DNA from: Nitrospirota bacterium
GTDB taxonomy: Bacteria > Nitrospirota > Thermodesulfovibrionia > Thermodesulfovibrionales > UBA1546
Assembly: GCA_016208875.1 (NCBI GenBank)
Contig: JACQXD010000061.1
Coordinates: forward strand, 1 to 38,356
Direction: 5' to 3'
Length of the DNA: 38,356 nucleotides
This document shows positions 1 through 7,287 of the stretch, piece after piece (position 1 is the stretch's first letter; every line of letters begins with the position of its first letter). Under the pieces are notes generated by a model that saw nothing but the letters and a program-made list of their open reading frames with translations, was not told where the DNA came from and searched no databases. The translations under genes were made by a program, and so were the position numbers.

Positions 1-1668
1 ATAATCCGGAGTTCCTTTCTGAAGACTATCATCCCAATTCCAAATATTCTTCAAACACATACAACCTTTAATAACCCCCGCATTCGAATACGAACACAAC
101 GAGTAGCCATCAGAAACATATAAGTCATTGTCTCTCGATACGTCTATACCACCATCAGCCCTTAAAACCCCATTTCCCGAAACACCATATATTTTACGAA
201 CATAATCACCGCTCTGATTAAACTGAACTATATACTTATTGTTTACATCATATACATATATAAAACCTGCACTCAAAGAAGACCTATCCACAGCAATAAA
301 TGAAGGACGACTTAAAACACCAGAACCAAAAGAAAATAAATAGCTTAAGTAGCGATCAAACTTTTTTACTATCGCACTACCTTCATATGTTACATAAACG
401 TTACCGTTATAATCCGTCACTATATAAGCAGGAGTTATCACATCATTATATGCATTAATATATACCCCATCATAAGAAAACCTCAGTATCCGCTTATTAA
501 CGGAATCCGTTATATACACTTCATCATTCATTGATACAGCAATGCCCTTACCCGTATCCATTGTTTTTCCATCATAAGTACCACCCCAATATCTAACTAC
601 ATAATCACCGGTAGTATAAAAATCATCCCAGCCATAATATCTAAACTCTTTTACAGCACTACCGGTAGCCACCATACAAGAAAACACGTTATATTCACCT
701 GAATTAACAGCATATATATTACCCCGCATATCCGGCGAAATTGCTTTGGAACAACTATGAACACACCCTTCAACATAACTACAACCGTATACCTCATTAC
801 AACCAACCCCGGTCTCAAAACAAGGATAATCTACCGCAAAACCATCTTTTTTATATTTATAGATATCATTACCCTCTCTCCATGTGTTGTTAACAGACCA
901 ATAACCTTGATACACTACATATAAATAATCAGCATTAAATTCCGCCATCTCAGAAACCGTTGTAAACGACGCAAAAGGACTATACGCTGTTTTCACCGAG
1001 TCTTTAATAGCAATACGATATTTATATGTTTTACCGGGTTGAAGACCCACAAGAGATACATTACGTATATAAGAATACGGAGGGTTACAAGTACTATAAC
1101 ATGGACTACTTACACCATCCATTAAAATCTCGCCAGTTCTATATTCCGTACCTAACTCCCCATATTCAAACCACGAGGTAGTTGTAACATCCAAACCCGA
1201 TGGATCGTTTACACAACCATACACTACAGCAGAAAACATATATATAATGTTCATTGACTCTCTATTCGCAGCATTAATTCCACAACTTGCAACAAGATAC
1301 CAATCAGCACTACTCGAACCATACGAATTAGTCGCTACCACTGTTAGAGTATAATAATTAGGCGATAGACCGGACAAAGAAGTATCAATAATATGATCCT
1401 TACCATCAGCAGCAACATACGTCTCCACTGTCGAATATTTAGATGAATCATAAGAAAGCTCACACGAACCAGGACCGGTTGCTTGATAATCAATATGATA
1501 TGTCGTTGATGCACGATTAGGATTAACCGAAAAGTTCAACTGCAAACCACAATCAAATTGAGAGCTACTATTTAACGTAATAATAGGCAAACCCGCAGCA
1601 AACACAACAACAGGACATAACACTACAAAAACGACAATATAGACCAAAACAGAAAAAATGGATTTCAT
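1..1668 (-). CDS. Secreted Fn3 / NHL-like beta-propeller protein, partial (putative phage adsorption protein)
   Basis: The frame is open from the left edge to an ATG at 1668, at least 556 codons, so the C-terminus is missing. The first 28 residues form a signal peptide (MKSIFSVLVYIVVFVVL, cleavage near VFAAG). After it come Fn3-like stretches, for example around the LVGLQPGKTYKYRIAIKDS segment. The part nearest the edge has repeated propeller-type units (GIAVSMNDEVYITDSVNKRI; GGIDVSRDNDLYVSDG) that resemble NHL repeats. The frame stays open to an ATG at 1704, but 1668 starts right at the signal peptide. It follows a chain of tiny membrane-protein genes, the place of the pIII adsorption gene in filamentous phages. 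That role is inferred from position only. Confidence 0.7.
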   Translation of the reverse strand, partial: MKSIFSVLVYIVVFVVLCPVVVFAAGLPIITLNSSSQFDCGLQLNFSVNPNRASTTYHIDYQATGPGSCELSYDSSKYSTVETYVAADGKDHIIDTSLSGLSPNYYTLTVVATNSYGSSSADWYLVASCGINAANRESMNIIYMFSAVVYGCVNDPSGLDVTTTSWFEYGELGTEYRTGEILMDGVSSPCYSTCNPPYSYIRNVSLVGLQPGKTYKYRIAIKDSVKTAYSPFASFTTVSEMAEFNADYLYVVYQGYWSVNNTWREGNDIYKYKKDGFAVDYPCFETGVGCNEVYGCSYVEGCVHSCSKAISPDMRGNIYAVNSGEYNVFSCMVATGSAVKEFRYYGWDDFYTTGDYVVRYWGGTYDGKTMDTGKGIAVSMNDEVYITDSVNKRILRFSYDGVYINAYNDVITPAYIVTDYNGNVYVTYEGSAIVKKFDRYLSYLFSFGSGVLSRPSFIAVDRSSLSAGFIYVYDVNNKYIVQFNQSGDYVRKIYGVSGNGVLRADGGIDVSRDNDLYVSDGYSLCSYSNAGVIKGCMCLKNIWNWDDSLQKGTPDY

Positions 1669-1718
1669 ATTTCGATTTTTAGACAGTTTTTCGATGGAAT
1701 CCATATCTCAGTATCCCT

Positions 1719-1850
1719 TTATATTGACCGTACAAGAATCAATAACAGTTTTATTAATTTATTGAAAGCTGATAACGCCATAAAAAAAAGAGGAATACTA
1801 AATAAAATTATTTTAAACCGCCATTTGCCCCACGATTCGAGATTTATCAT
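1719..1850 (-). CDS. 43-aa single-span membrane protein of the phage-like operon
   Basis: A short frame beginning MINLESWGKWRFK has one hydrophobic segment (IILFSIPLFFMALSAF) and a basic flank. Its ATG overlaps the stop of the preceding small gene in an ATGA arrangement, which suggests translational coupling. It lies just before the large secreted protein. Size and membrane character fit a filamentous-phage minor coat or assembly protein. No family was recognised. Confidence 0.5.
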   Translation of the reverse strand: MINLESWGKWRFKIILFSIPLFFMALSAFNKLIKLLLILVRSI

Positions 1851-1987
1851 ATGCCTACCCGATTAAAAACTTTTATGATTAAACCAAAAGCGACAACTAA
1901 AACAGCTATCTCTATAAATGGAGCTACTACTGTATATATATCACCTGCAAATTGTACGGTATCAAAACCGCTCGGAAAATCTATCAT
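1847..1987 (-). CDS. 46-aa single-span membrane protein of the phage-like operon
   Basis: The frame starts MIDFPSGFDTVQFAGD and then has one hydrophobic helix (VVAPFIEIAVLVVAFGLII) and a short basic tail. It starts a few bases after the stop of the 144-aa gene and ends in a 4-base overlap with the next small gene. This packing supports real coding. The acidic N-terminus, hydrophobic middle and basic C-terminus are the usual layout of small virion proteins of filamentous phages. The assignment is inference. Confidence 0.5.
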   Translation of the reverse strand: MIDFPSGFDTVQFAGDIYTVVAPFIEIAVLVVAFGLIIKVFNRVGI

Positions 1988-1989
1988 TG

Positions 1990-2424
1990 TTAAAACCTCA
2001 TTTTTATAGCTGATACGACAGCCATTGACGTTAATAATCCCGTTACAAAAGACATCGTTTTATTCCAATCAACAGCACCACTTGCACCCATTGCAGAAAC
2101 AATTTGATCAAGTTGCCCTTGAATAACTGTAAGTTGATTTTGAATAATAACAAGGTTTGCATTTATCTCAGCATTAGGATCACCCGGAGCATTAGGCGCA
2201 GCAGCGTATACAACAGATACAAACAAAAAAAGAACGAATGAAATAAAAAGAAAAAAAACAGCTTTCATATTTCGATTCTTTTTTTCAAAAAAACATTCAC
2301 GAACCGCACGAACCCAACCATATACCCGTGCAAAAAGAAAAAGAACAGCCAACTCAAAACAAACAACACTAAAAAATAAAACAATATATTCTCTCCAATA
2401 TTCCCGAAATGATATCTCAATCAT
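1990..2424 (-). CDS. 144-aa membrane/secreted protein of the phage-like operon (possible internal start at 2267)
   Basis: One open frame holds two units. Residues 1-52 form a membrane protein (hydrophobic around YIVLFFSVVCFELAVLFLF). From the internal Met at 2267 there is a clear signal peptide (MKAVFFLFISFVLFLFVSVV, then YAAAP), a short coiled-coil-like stretch (IIQNQLTVIQGQLDQIV) and a C-terminal hydrophobic helix. The 2424 start keeps the operon tightly packed, 9 bases after the previous stop. The 2267 start would give a 92-aa exported protein. Its start context ATCGAAATATGAA is identical to that of the large secreted protein at 1668, so both starts may be used. Function unknown; probably a minor virion protein. 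Confidence 0.55.
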   Translation of the reverse strand: MIEISFREYWREYIVLFFSVVCFELAVLFLFARVYGWVRAVRECFFEKKNRNMKAVFFLFISFVLFLFVSVVYAAAPNAPGDPNAEINANLVIIQNQLTVIQGQLDQIVSAMGASGAVDWNKTMSFVTGLLTSMAVVSAIKMRF

Positions 2425-2433
2425 ACTATCACT

Positions 2434-2562
2434 CTATATACGATCCATTTTAGAGAAAATTGTAAAGACAAAGGATATTACCATTCCGACAGCCCAACCT
2501 AACATCACAAAGCCTACTCCATATGCAAAGTACGTATAGTCAAATGTCATTGCAAACTCCAT
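2434..2562 (-). CDS. 42-aa single-span membrane protein of the phage-like operon
   Basis: The small frame starts MEFAMTFDYTYFAYG, and almost all the remainder is hydrophobic (VGFVMLGWAVGMVISFVF), ending in a basic tail. Its start lies inside the preceding 51-aa gene in another frame and it ends 9 bases before the next gene. The overlap pattern is typical of compact phage operons. It could be a minor coat protein of the pVII/pIX kind. No homology can be claimed from sequence alone. Confidence 0.45.
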   Translation of the reverse strand: MEFAMTFDYTYFAYGVGFVMLGWAVGMVISFVFTIFSKMDRI

Positions 2563-2702
2563 TTACTAAAAAAAATTCTGTCTACAACAAAAATTATAAA
2601 AAGAGTAGTAAACGCAGCTACCCAGTCAAACTCATATACAACTTTGGGTTTAACTAAACTAATAGTGTTAAAACTATGCAACAACAATTCCTGTGATGTC
2701 AT
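2547..2702 (-). CDS. 51-aa single-span membrane protein of the phage-like operon
   Basis: The frame begins MTSQELLLHSFNTIS and contains one hydrophobic segment (WVAAFTTLFIIFVVD). Its ATG overlaps the TGA of the upstream coat-like gene (ATGA), and its end overlaps the following gene by 16 bases. The overlaps on both sides support translation as part of the phage-like operon. Likely a minor virion or assembly protein; function unproven. Confidence 0.45.
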   Translation of the reverse strand: MTSQELLLHSFNTISLVKPKVVYEFDWVAAFTTLFIIFVVDRIFFSKWSLQ

Positions 2703-2938
2703 TCTATTTTCCGTTTCACATCACCAGATCGAGAACAACAATTAGCCCCATCTCTTTTTTTACTATCACCATCCCGATTTCGAGAATCCTCACTATCTAC
2801 CTTCAAAACAATGCGCAACAAATCCAAACCCAGAACAATTACAATAACTCCCAAAACACCAATTGCGACTGTCGTCATATCAACTTGAAGTCCTGTAATA
2901 TTTATCATTGCTGCATTTACTACATCATTAAAGCCCAT
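2699..2938 (-). CDS. 79-aa membrane protein, coat-like
   Basis: I start the gene at the ATG at 2938 because a GAAAGG ribosome-binding site precedes it. A longer in-frame extension to 3034 overlaps the upstream gene and looks non-coding. The product has an N-terminal amphipathic part (MGFNDVVNAAMINITGLQ), one long hydrophobic helix (VAIGVLGVIVIVLGLDLL) and a very basic, Ser/Asp-rich tail with two adjacent Cys. A hydrophobic helix with a basic DNA-facing tail is the usual layout of filamentous-phage coat proteins. It is probably a second structural protein. Confidence 0.5.
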   Translation of the reverse strand: MGFNDVVNAAMINITGLQVDMTTVAIGVLGVIVIVLGLDLLRIVLKVDSEDSRNRDGDSKKRDGANCCSRSGDVKRKIE

Positions 2939-3006
2939 AACATACCTTTCTCTTTTTTTATTACTAATCAGAGAACACCGGCCGGTTAGTTCTCTGACTG
3001 GTACAA

Positions 3007-3309
3007 CTACCTTCCCAGAGACTTTCTCGCCCATCTGTAACCAACGAGAATAAGCGTTACTCCGATCAAGCCGACAACTATCGTAGTTACACCGCTTGAA
3101 AGACCGGATATGTCAACTGCGAACCATATACCAAGTACAACAATACAGATCGTTATTATCCCTGTAGCAGCCGTTGTAACATCCGTTGTTATACCTGTAA
3201 AATCAGACGAACTTACAAGGGGAGTCCATGTAGCAGATGCAGACATTGCATAACCAAACACAAGCAACACTACAAAGAACACAACTACAATCGCAATTTC
3301 TTTTTTCAT
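3007..3309 (-). CDS. Putative major coat protein with signal peptide (inovirus-like)
   Basis: The 100-aa product opens with a signal peptide (MKKEIAIVVVFFVVLLVFGY, cleavage after MSASA). The mature part is short and Ser/Thr-rich, then has two hydrophobic stretches (ITICIVVLGIWFAVDISG and IVVGLIGVTLILVGY) and a basic end (RWARKSLGR). A cleaved signal, small size, hydrophobic core and basic C-terminus are as expected of a filamentous-phage major coat precursor. The gene sits between the ssDNA-binding candidate and the tiny membrane genes, the usual inovirus order. A GGGGGTGA ribosome-binding region precedes the ATG. Function is inferred from context. Confidence 0.6.
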   Translation of the reverse strand: MKKEIAIVVVFFVVLLVFGYAMSASATWTPLVSSSDFTGITTDVTTAATGIITICIVVLGIWFAVDISGLSSGVTTIVVGLIGVTLILVGYRWARKSLGR

Positions 3310-3321
3310 TTCATCACCCCC

Positions 3322-3573
3322 TTATATCTTTTTTCCCACCGGTAACGGTTCATCGTCAATCTTTTTTACTTTCAGATCGCCATTATCGGATACAAAGACC
3401 CGAGCAGTAAGAAAAACCTTATCTCCTTTTTTTACACCGCTACCGGATACACGAATTATCTCAGAAGCCCGTCTACCATCTCCAAGTTGAAGTACCTCAA
3501 AGTACGGATAAGCCTTATTCTCAAACACAGATTCACCAACTCCGATACATTCACCCTCAATCTTTGCTATCAT
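3322..3573 (-). CDS. Putative ssDNA-binding protein (gpV-like OB fold)
   Basis: An 83-86 aa soluble protein starting MIAKIEGECIGVGES. It is rich in beta-prone segments with alternating polar and hydrophobic residues (YFEVLQLGDGRRASEIIRV; GDKVFLTARVFVSDNG), which suggests a small OB fold. I chose the ATG at 3573 because GAGGTGAT lies just upstream; a GTG at 3582 is also possible. It sits between the replication gene and the coat gene, where filamentous phages encode the protein that coats viral single strands. The family is inferred from size, position and strand pattern. Confidence 0.55.
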   Translation of the reverse strand: MIAKIEGECIGVGESVFENKAYPYFEVLQLGDGRRASEIIRVSGSGVKKGDKVFLTARVFVSDNGDLKVKKIDDEPLPVGKKI

Positions 3574-3578
3574 TCTTA

Positions 3579-3827
3579 TCACCTCACTTTATTATTTAAT
3601 TGTAACGTCAAAGACGTACCATGACTTTTTTTATATTCATCAAAATATCTTTCTGCTAAAAATTGTTTTTTCTTTAAAACTAAGTTTCGCATTGTATTTA
3701 CCCGGTCTATTACCTCGGTATCAATATGACCCTTGATTGATAAATTAATCACAAATGCTTCAAGTCTTTCCGATATAGATTCATAGAACTGCAATATATC
3801 AACAAAATCGTACTTCGATATATTCAT
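3579..3827 (-). CDS. 82-aa helical protein between Rep and SSB genes
   Basis: A short soluble protein starting MNISKYDFVDILQF, mostly helical, with charged stretches (NTMRNLVLKKKQFLAERYFD). Its start overlaps the end of the replication-initiator gene by 4 bases (ATGA type) and its end overlaps the start region of the ssDNA-binding candidate. It is therefore part of the same transcript. No recognisable motif. A role in replication control is possible but unproven. Confidence 0.5.
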   Translation of the reverse strand: MNISKYDFVDILQFYESISERLEAFVINLSIKGHIDTEVIDRVNTMRNLVLKKKQFLAERYFDEYKKSHGTSLTLQLNNKVR

Positions 3828-4687
3828 ATATTCTCACCATCAACAAGACGCAATAATCCATTACGTGTTTCTACTTGTTTTTCCTCGGTATACATTTCAA
3901 ATCGTTCACTCGATACTATGTCAACACAAAAAAGCGGTTTACCGGTTAAAGGAGATGTAACACCTTTTTTCTCTACTACATCCCATGAACCAAATTCCCT
4001 TACTAAAAATTCCTTATTCTTTTTTCCTTTACACATTTCATAACCTCTTATATACTGAAATCCTTTCAATTCACATAATAAAAATTGTTTCATTTTCTCA
4101 TCTATAACATCTAATACACCGGCATCTGTCGGTCTTGTCATATACGTTATTGAATGAAGCATCTTTCCTATACCAACACGATAACTATAATTAACATTCA
4201 CTACTTCAAGTATTTCTTTTTCCTTCATATACGATGTTAATGCACGGTTATATCTCTCTCGTATTTTCTTTAGTTTTTCCTCGGAAAGCTTCCATGATTG
4301 TTTTCCTTCTTTTTCAAACATATGTACGTTTATATGAGGATGATATTTACTTTTGTCTCGATCTCCAAATAGATGAATATACATAACCATTAATTTCTCT
4401 TTACCAAATTCTTTATCAATTATCCGTTTAACAATTCGTATTAATGCGTTTAATCCTTTCCGACTCTGAAATGGTTGACGTTTTGATTCGGGAACTGTAA
4501 ATACAAACTGTCGAATGAAGTAGCCTTTTAGAATTATCCGATTTAGTACATCGGATATACGCTTTTTATGAAGCTCTCCGTGTTTACCTCCACAAGTAGG
4601 ACAGTAAAATTTATAGCAATGGACAGGACGATACCAAGTCTCTGTATTGTCTCTATCCTCAAATTTAAGCATCGTAGCACCACACAT
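3824..4687 (-). CDS. HUH-type rolling-circle replication initiator (phage/plasmid Rep)
   Basis: A zinc-binding N-terminus (MCGAT, then HCYKFYCPTCGGKHGE) precedes a nuclease domain with the HUH motif KYHPHINVHMF. Tyrosines that could be the nicking residue follow in YNRALTSYMKE. This combination is typical of the Rep proteins of inoviruses, rolling-circle plasmids and IS91-type elements, which nick one strand and stay covalently attached to its 5' end. A GTG at 4756 would add 23 residues. That extension overlaps a conserved coding fragment on the other strand, so I prefer the ATG at 4687. It heads the minus-strand phage-like operon. Confident of the HUH class, less so of the exact start. Confidence 0.8.
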   Translation of the reverse strand: MCGATMLKFEDRDNTETWYRPVHCYKFYCPTCGGKHGELHKKRISDVLNRIILKGYFIRQFVFTVPESKRQPFQSRKGLNALIRIVKRIIDKEFGKEKLMVMYIHLFGDRDKSKYHPHINVHMFEKEGKQSWKLSEEKLKKIRERYNRALTSYMKEKEILEVVNVNYSYRVGIGKMLHSITYMTRPTDAGVLDVIDEKMKQFLLCELKGFQYIRGYEMCKGKKNKEFLVREFGSWDVVEKKGVTSPLTGKPLFCVDIVSSERFEMYTEEKQVETRNGLLRLVDGENI

Positions 4688-4719
4688 ATGAATTTTCCGA
4701 AGCTCTGCCTTACAACAAC

Positions 4720-4905
4720 AAAATACTACTTGCAATCGAATTAGACGATAGTTCACACCTCAGAGAAGACAGAATAAAAAGAGATAAATTTATAAACGAA
4801 CTCTTTAGACACAACCGTTTCCCATTAATCCGACAAGAACTCAAGCCATCATACGACATTCATGAACTCAGAAACAGAATAAATTTAGAAATCGGTAATC
4901 AATAA
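4720..4905 (+). pseudogene. Remnant of a DUF2726-like (PD-(D/E)XK-type) gene
   Basis: On the strand opposite Rep, an uninterrupted stretch reads KILLAIELDDSSHLREDRIK, then RDKFINELFRHNRFPLIRQE, and ends at TAA at 4905. The block resembles the C-terminal half of DUF2726 nuclease-like domains, where an IELDDSSH motif is followed by a RDKF helix. There is no start codon and no N-terminal half, so it is a fragment. It overlaps the extreme 5' end of the Rep frame. Either the phage-like element inserted into such a gene or carries a captured piece. Confidence 0.5.
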
Positions 4906-4938
4906 ACTCATTGATTTTTATTTAAAAGACCGGTAGGG

Positions 4939-4944
4939 TATAAT
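4939..4944 (+). promoter_or_regulatory. -10 box (TATAAT) for the 65-aa membrane protein gene
   Basis: A perfect TATAAT ends 5 bases before the ATG at 4950, with no ribosome-binding site between. The expected transcription start falls on or next to the start codon, so the message is predicted to be leaderless. No good -35 was seen at normal spacing. Confidence 0.5.
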
Positions 4945-4949
4945 AAAGC

Positions 4950-5147
4950 ATGAAACACAAAGACAGAAGAAAAGAAATAGGCAAAGCACTTGTTGACATC
5001 GGCAAATATTTTATCACAGTCGGACTTGTAGGCGGAGTCCTTATGGACAAACTTACAATCCTTATTGGCAGCATCATGTTTATCTTAGCCGTGTTATCAT
5101 TTATTGTTGGCTTTTATGTAATTCCTGAAACAAAGGAGGACAAATAA
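4950..5147 (+). CDS. 65-aa protein with two membrane segments
   Basis: The basic N-terminus (MKHKDRRKEIGKAL) is followed by two hydrophobic helices (YFITVGLVGGVLMDKL and LIGSIMFILAVLSFIVGFYV) and a charged end. It diverges from the Rep operon. The next small membrane gene begins 1 base after its stop, with a good AAAGGAGG ribosome-binding site inside this gene's end. Such small divergent membrane genes are common cargo of phage-like elements. No family recognised. Confidence 0.55.
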   Translation: MKHKDRRKEIGKALVDIGKYFITVGLVGGVLMDKLTILIGSIMFILAVLSFIVGFYVIPETKEDK

Positions 5148-5148
5148 A

Positions 5149-5244
5149 ATGGGCATTTACTTTATATTTGCTGCTGTTATCGTAATAATTGTCTTCGCAA
5201 TTCTCGTCTCTTATAGAGAAGACCATCCTAAAAAAAAGGCATAA
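5149..5244 (+). CDS. 31-aa single-span membrane peptide
   Basis: A very short frame starts MGIYFIFAAVIVIIVFAILV and ends in a basic tail (SYREDHPKKKA). It is preceded by a strong AAAGGAGG ribosome-binding site and begins just after the upstream 65-aa membrane gene, so the two are probably co-translated. The architecture (one helix, charged cytosolic tail) could be a type-I-toxin-like or phage-exclusion peptide. No direct evidence of function. Confidence 0.5.
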   Translation: MGIYFIFAAVIVIIVFAILVSYREDHPKKKA

Positions 5245-5259
5245 AATTTTACGGGTACT

Positions 5260-5520
5260 ATGGTTAATACTCTCAATATTTACGAAAGATTTAAAAAAGC
5301 CGATCTACCTGATAAGACCGCTAAAGAGCTTGCCCAGATATTTAAAGAAACTTTCGATATGCAACACACAATACCCATAACAGAAATAGGACAAGAAAAA
5401 CGGCTATCCAAAATTGAAGGCGATACAAAGGTAATAAAATGAATACTTGGAGTTCTTATCACCATGAACATAGGCATTATTCTTATGTTAATTAAAGTTT
5501 TTAAACTACTGCATATTTAG
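5260..5520 (+). pseudogene. DUF1640-like coiled-coil/TM protein interrupted by an in-frame UGA
   Basis: From ATG 5260 a 60-codon frame reads MVNTLNIYERFKKADLPDK, then a helical stretch ending EGDTKVIK, and stops at TGA (5440-5442). The same frame continues for 25 codons as ILGVLITMNIGIILMLIKVF to TAG at 5518-5520, which is a membrane helix. In DUF1640-like proteins the helix normally follows this spot directly and often begins with Trp, so TGA probably replaces TGG. It could be a simple nonsense mutation or a UGA recoding case, since this genome has tRNA-Sec. No SECIS-like hairpin was confirmed. Family assignment is moderate. Confidence 0.45.
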
Positions 5521-5812
5521 AATTACCGAGTGTATGGATAGATTCAACATCTGTCTTGTACCGTTTCTGAGCTTCTTCAATGTCATAAAGCGTTTGTAGA
5601 TTCATCCAGAATTCAGCAGGAACACCAAAAAACTTACCGAGCTTTAATGCTGCCTCAGCTGTAATACTTCTCTCACCCCTAATTATCTGACCCAATCTTG
5701 TTTGTGAAAGACCCGTCTCTTTAGAAAGACGATATACAGATATCCCCATCGGCTCTAAAAATTCCTCTTTAAGAACCTCACCCGGATGTATATTTCTTAA
5801 TATCCTCATCAT
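5501..5812 (-). CDS. higA: HigA-type antitoxin (XRE family)
   Basis: The 103-aa protein starts ILRNIHPGEVLKEEFLEPMG, the signature of the HigA/VapI antitoxin family. A helix-turn-helix follows (VYRLSKETGLSQTRLGQIIR), then GERSITAEAALKLGKFFGVP and the AEFWMNLQ motif. It would bind and neutralise HigB and repress the operon. It begins 9 bases after the toxin gene, with an AAAGGAGT ribosome-binding site, in the toxin-first order characteristic of higBA. It lies in the integrated element and probably helps maintain it. Its 3' end overlaps the convergent UGA-interrupted gene. Confidence 0.88.
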   Translation of the reverse strand: MMRILRNIHPGEVLKEEFLEPMGISVYRLSKETGLSQTRLGQIIRGERSITAEAALKLGKFFGVPAEFWMNLQTLYDIEEAQKRYKTDVESIHTLGNSKYAVV

Positions 5813-5821
5813 AGACTCCTT

Positions 5822-6109
5822 TCAATGATAATCCGTTATCTCAACTTCAATAGCATTTCCATTATGCCATTTAAAACAAATACGCCATTGATCGTTTATC
5901 CTTATACTCCACTGTCCATATCTGTTACCCTTTAATACTTCAAGCCTATTATGTGGAGGTACTCTTAATACTTCAATATTTGTAGCTGCAGCAATCATTC
6001 TTAATTTTCGTCTTGCTATATCATGCAATTGAGAAGGCAACTTTATTTTCTTCGAAAATCGCCCACTCCATATAAGTTCAGTCTCTTCATCTTTAAACGA
6101 TACTATCAT
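5822..6109 (-). CDS. higB: HigB-type mRNA interferase toxin (RelE fold)
   Basis: A 95-aa RelE/ParE-fold protein. The HigB signature is visible as LHDIARRKLRMIAAAT, then VPPHNRLEVLKGNRYGQWSI, then RINDQWRICFKW. Arg, Trp and the terminal EITDYH motif fit ribosome-dependent mRNA interferases of the HigB family. It is the first gene of the operon with higA directly downstream. A perfect inverted repeat overlaps its start codon, giving autoregulation. It is located between phage-like genes and the integrase. Confidence 0.88.
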   Translation of the reverse strand: MIVSFKDEETELIWSGRFSKKIKLPSQLHDIARRKLRMIAAATNIEVLRVPPHNRLEVLKGNRYGQWSIRINDQWRICFKWHNGNAIEVEITDYH

Positions 6110-6123
6110 TTAACAATAGTATC
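6099..6123 (-). promoter_or_regulatory. Palindromic operator/promoter of higBA
   Basis: On the coding strand GATACTAT-N9-ATAGTATC is a perfect 8-bp inverted repeat that spans the higB ATG (6107-6109). A TTGACA lies upstream with GATACT 18 bases later as the -10, so the repeat covers the -10 and start. Binding of HigA here would block transcription and initiation. HigA autoregulation is established for the family; this site is an inference from the palindrome. Confidence 0.65.
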
Positions 6124-6186
6124 TCAAAAAGAAAGTACAAATGTCAATTGTCAATTTTTATAATGATGCTATAATAAAAACCAAAT

Positions 6187-7188
6187 ATGTCAGTCAGACA
6201 GCGTAAAGACAGGAACTACAGATGGGAAATAACTCTATATTCAAAAGGTAAGAGAACTCGAATCCTTTTACCAAAATCCGTTACATTAGAATCAGAAGCA
6301 AAAGACATCGAAAAAGCACATATACAAATATCTCTCGAAGAACCTTTAACACCGCCGGTCAACGCCTCGATCAATCAAATGACTACGCCATTCTTTGAGT
6401 ACTGTGATATGCATAAGGCAAAAAGCACAACCCGTGATATTAAGTCCTGCTTCACAAATCATGTATTACCGATCCTCGGACATATCAGAGCAGATTCAAT
6501 TACTCCTACGCACTTCCACTTATACAAAAAGACAAGATTAAACGAAAAAGGAACCAACAGAACCATCTCAAAAGAAATTGCTTATATAGGATCATTCTAT
6601 AAGTGGGGTAAAAAATACGGCTACCTCAGGGGAATACCCTTCCGGATTGAAAGATTGCCTTATGACAGACCAATTCCAACGGTGCTTACATTTGACGAAA
6701 CTGTTAGTTTTATAAAGGCAGCTACACCGGACATCTATAGAATATTTTTTCTTACGCTCTATAACTGTGGAATGAGATTTAGCGAAGCAAGGTTTATAAA
6801 GTGGGAGAATATAGACATGCAGAACAGAACCATTACCGTAAAGGGAAAAGGCAACAAGAATAAAAAGCTACCCTTCGGGGAATGGCTCTATAAAGAGTTT
6901 TTAAATTTAGGCGTAAGCTCCGGATATGTCTTTATTTCAAAAAGAACAGGGGAACCGATACAAAATGTCAGGAACGTTATTGCAAAGGCTAAAAAGACCG
7001 CCGGGATATCTAAAAGGATACACCCACACCTTTTAAGACATACATTTGCAACACATCTACTTGAGGAAGGAGTAGACTTAAGAATCATTCAAAGTCTACT
7101 CGGACATACACAAGTCAGTACTACCGAATGGTACACCCATGTAGCCGTCCAAACTAAGCGAAACGCCGTTAATAAACTCCTACCCTAA
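6187..7188 (+). CDS. Tyrosine recombinase / phage integrase
   Basis: A 333-aa integrase with an N-terminal SAM-like DNA-binding region (residues 65-160) and a C-terminal catalytic domain. Catalytic residues are visible: Arg in NCGMRFSEARFIKW, the box HPHLLRHTFATHLLEEG, LLGH, and Tyr in TEWYTHV. It cuts and joins attachment sites through the Tyr. The gene has TTGTCA and TATAAT elements just upstream (6148-6153, 6170-6175) and no ribosome-binding site. It ends about 100 bases from the 3' end of tRNA-Arg(ACG), the usual arrangement for tRNA-targeted elements, so it probably integrated the phage-like region to its left. Confidence 0.92.
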   Translation: MSVRQRKDRNYRWEITLYSKGKRTRILLPKSVTLESEAKDIEKAHIQISLEEPLTPPVNASINQMTTPFFEYCDMHKAKSTTRDIKSCFTNHVLPILGHIRADSITPTHFHLYKKTRLNEKGTNRTISKEIAYIGSFYKWGKKYGYLRGIPFRIERLPYDRPIPTVLTFDETVSFIKAATPDIYRIFFLTLYNCGMRFSEARFIKWENIDMQNRTITVKGKGNKNKKLPFGEWLYKEFLNLGVSSGYVFISKRTGEPIQNVRNVIAKAKKTAGISKRIHPHLLRHTFATHLLEEGVDLRIIQSLLGHTQVSTTEWYTHVAVQTKRNAVNKLLP

Positions 7189-7220
7189 CCTACAGCCACC
7201 AAACCGCCACCAAGCGATTT

Positions 7221-7254
7221 AAGGGGGTTATAAAGAAAACCCTATAACCCCTTT
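7221..7254. terminator. Hairpin between integrase and tRNA-Arg
   Basis: A 12-bp stem (AAGGGGGTTATA with TATAACCCCTTT, one G-U pair) with a 10-base loop follows the integrase stop by about 30 bases. There is no strong U tract on either side, so termination may be partial. It can serve both the integrase and the opposite-strand tRNA transcript. Confidence 0.5.
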
Positions 7255-7287
7255 AAAAAATCTTTATATCACGCCCTGTTAAGACTA

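Noticed and set aside
2693-2989. 98-codon plus-strand frame opposite the coat-like gene
   Set aside because: It is antisense to a supported gene with a ribosome-binding site, has biased Asn/Ile/Thr composition and no recognisable motif.
5440-5520. Selenocysteine UGA in the 5260 gene
   Set aside because: A selenocysteine there would replace a Trp-like position at the start of a membrane helix. I could not find a convincing SECIS hairpin after the codon, so a nonsense mutation is preferred.
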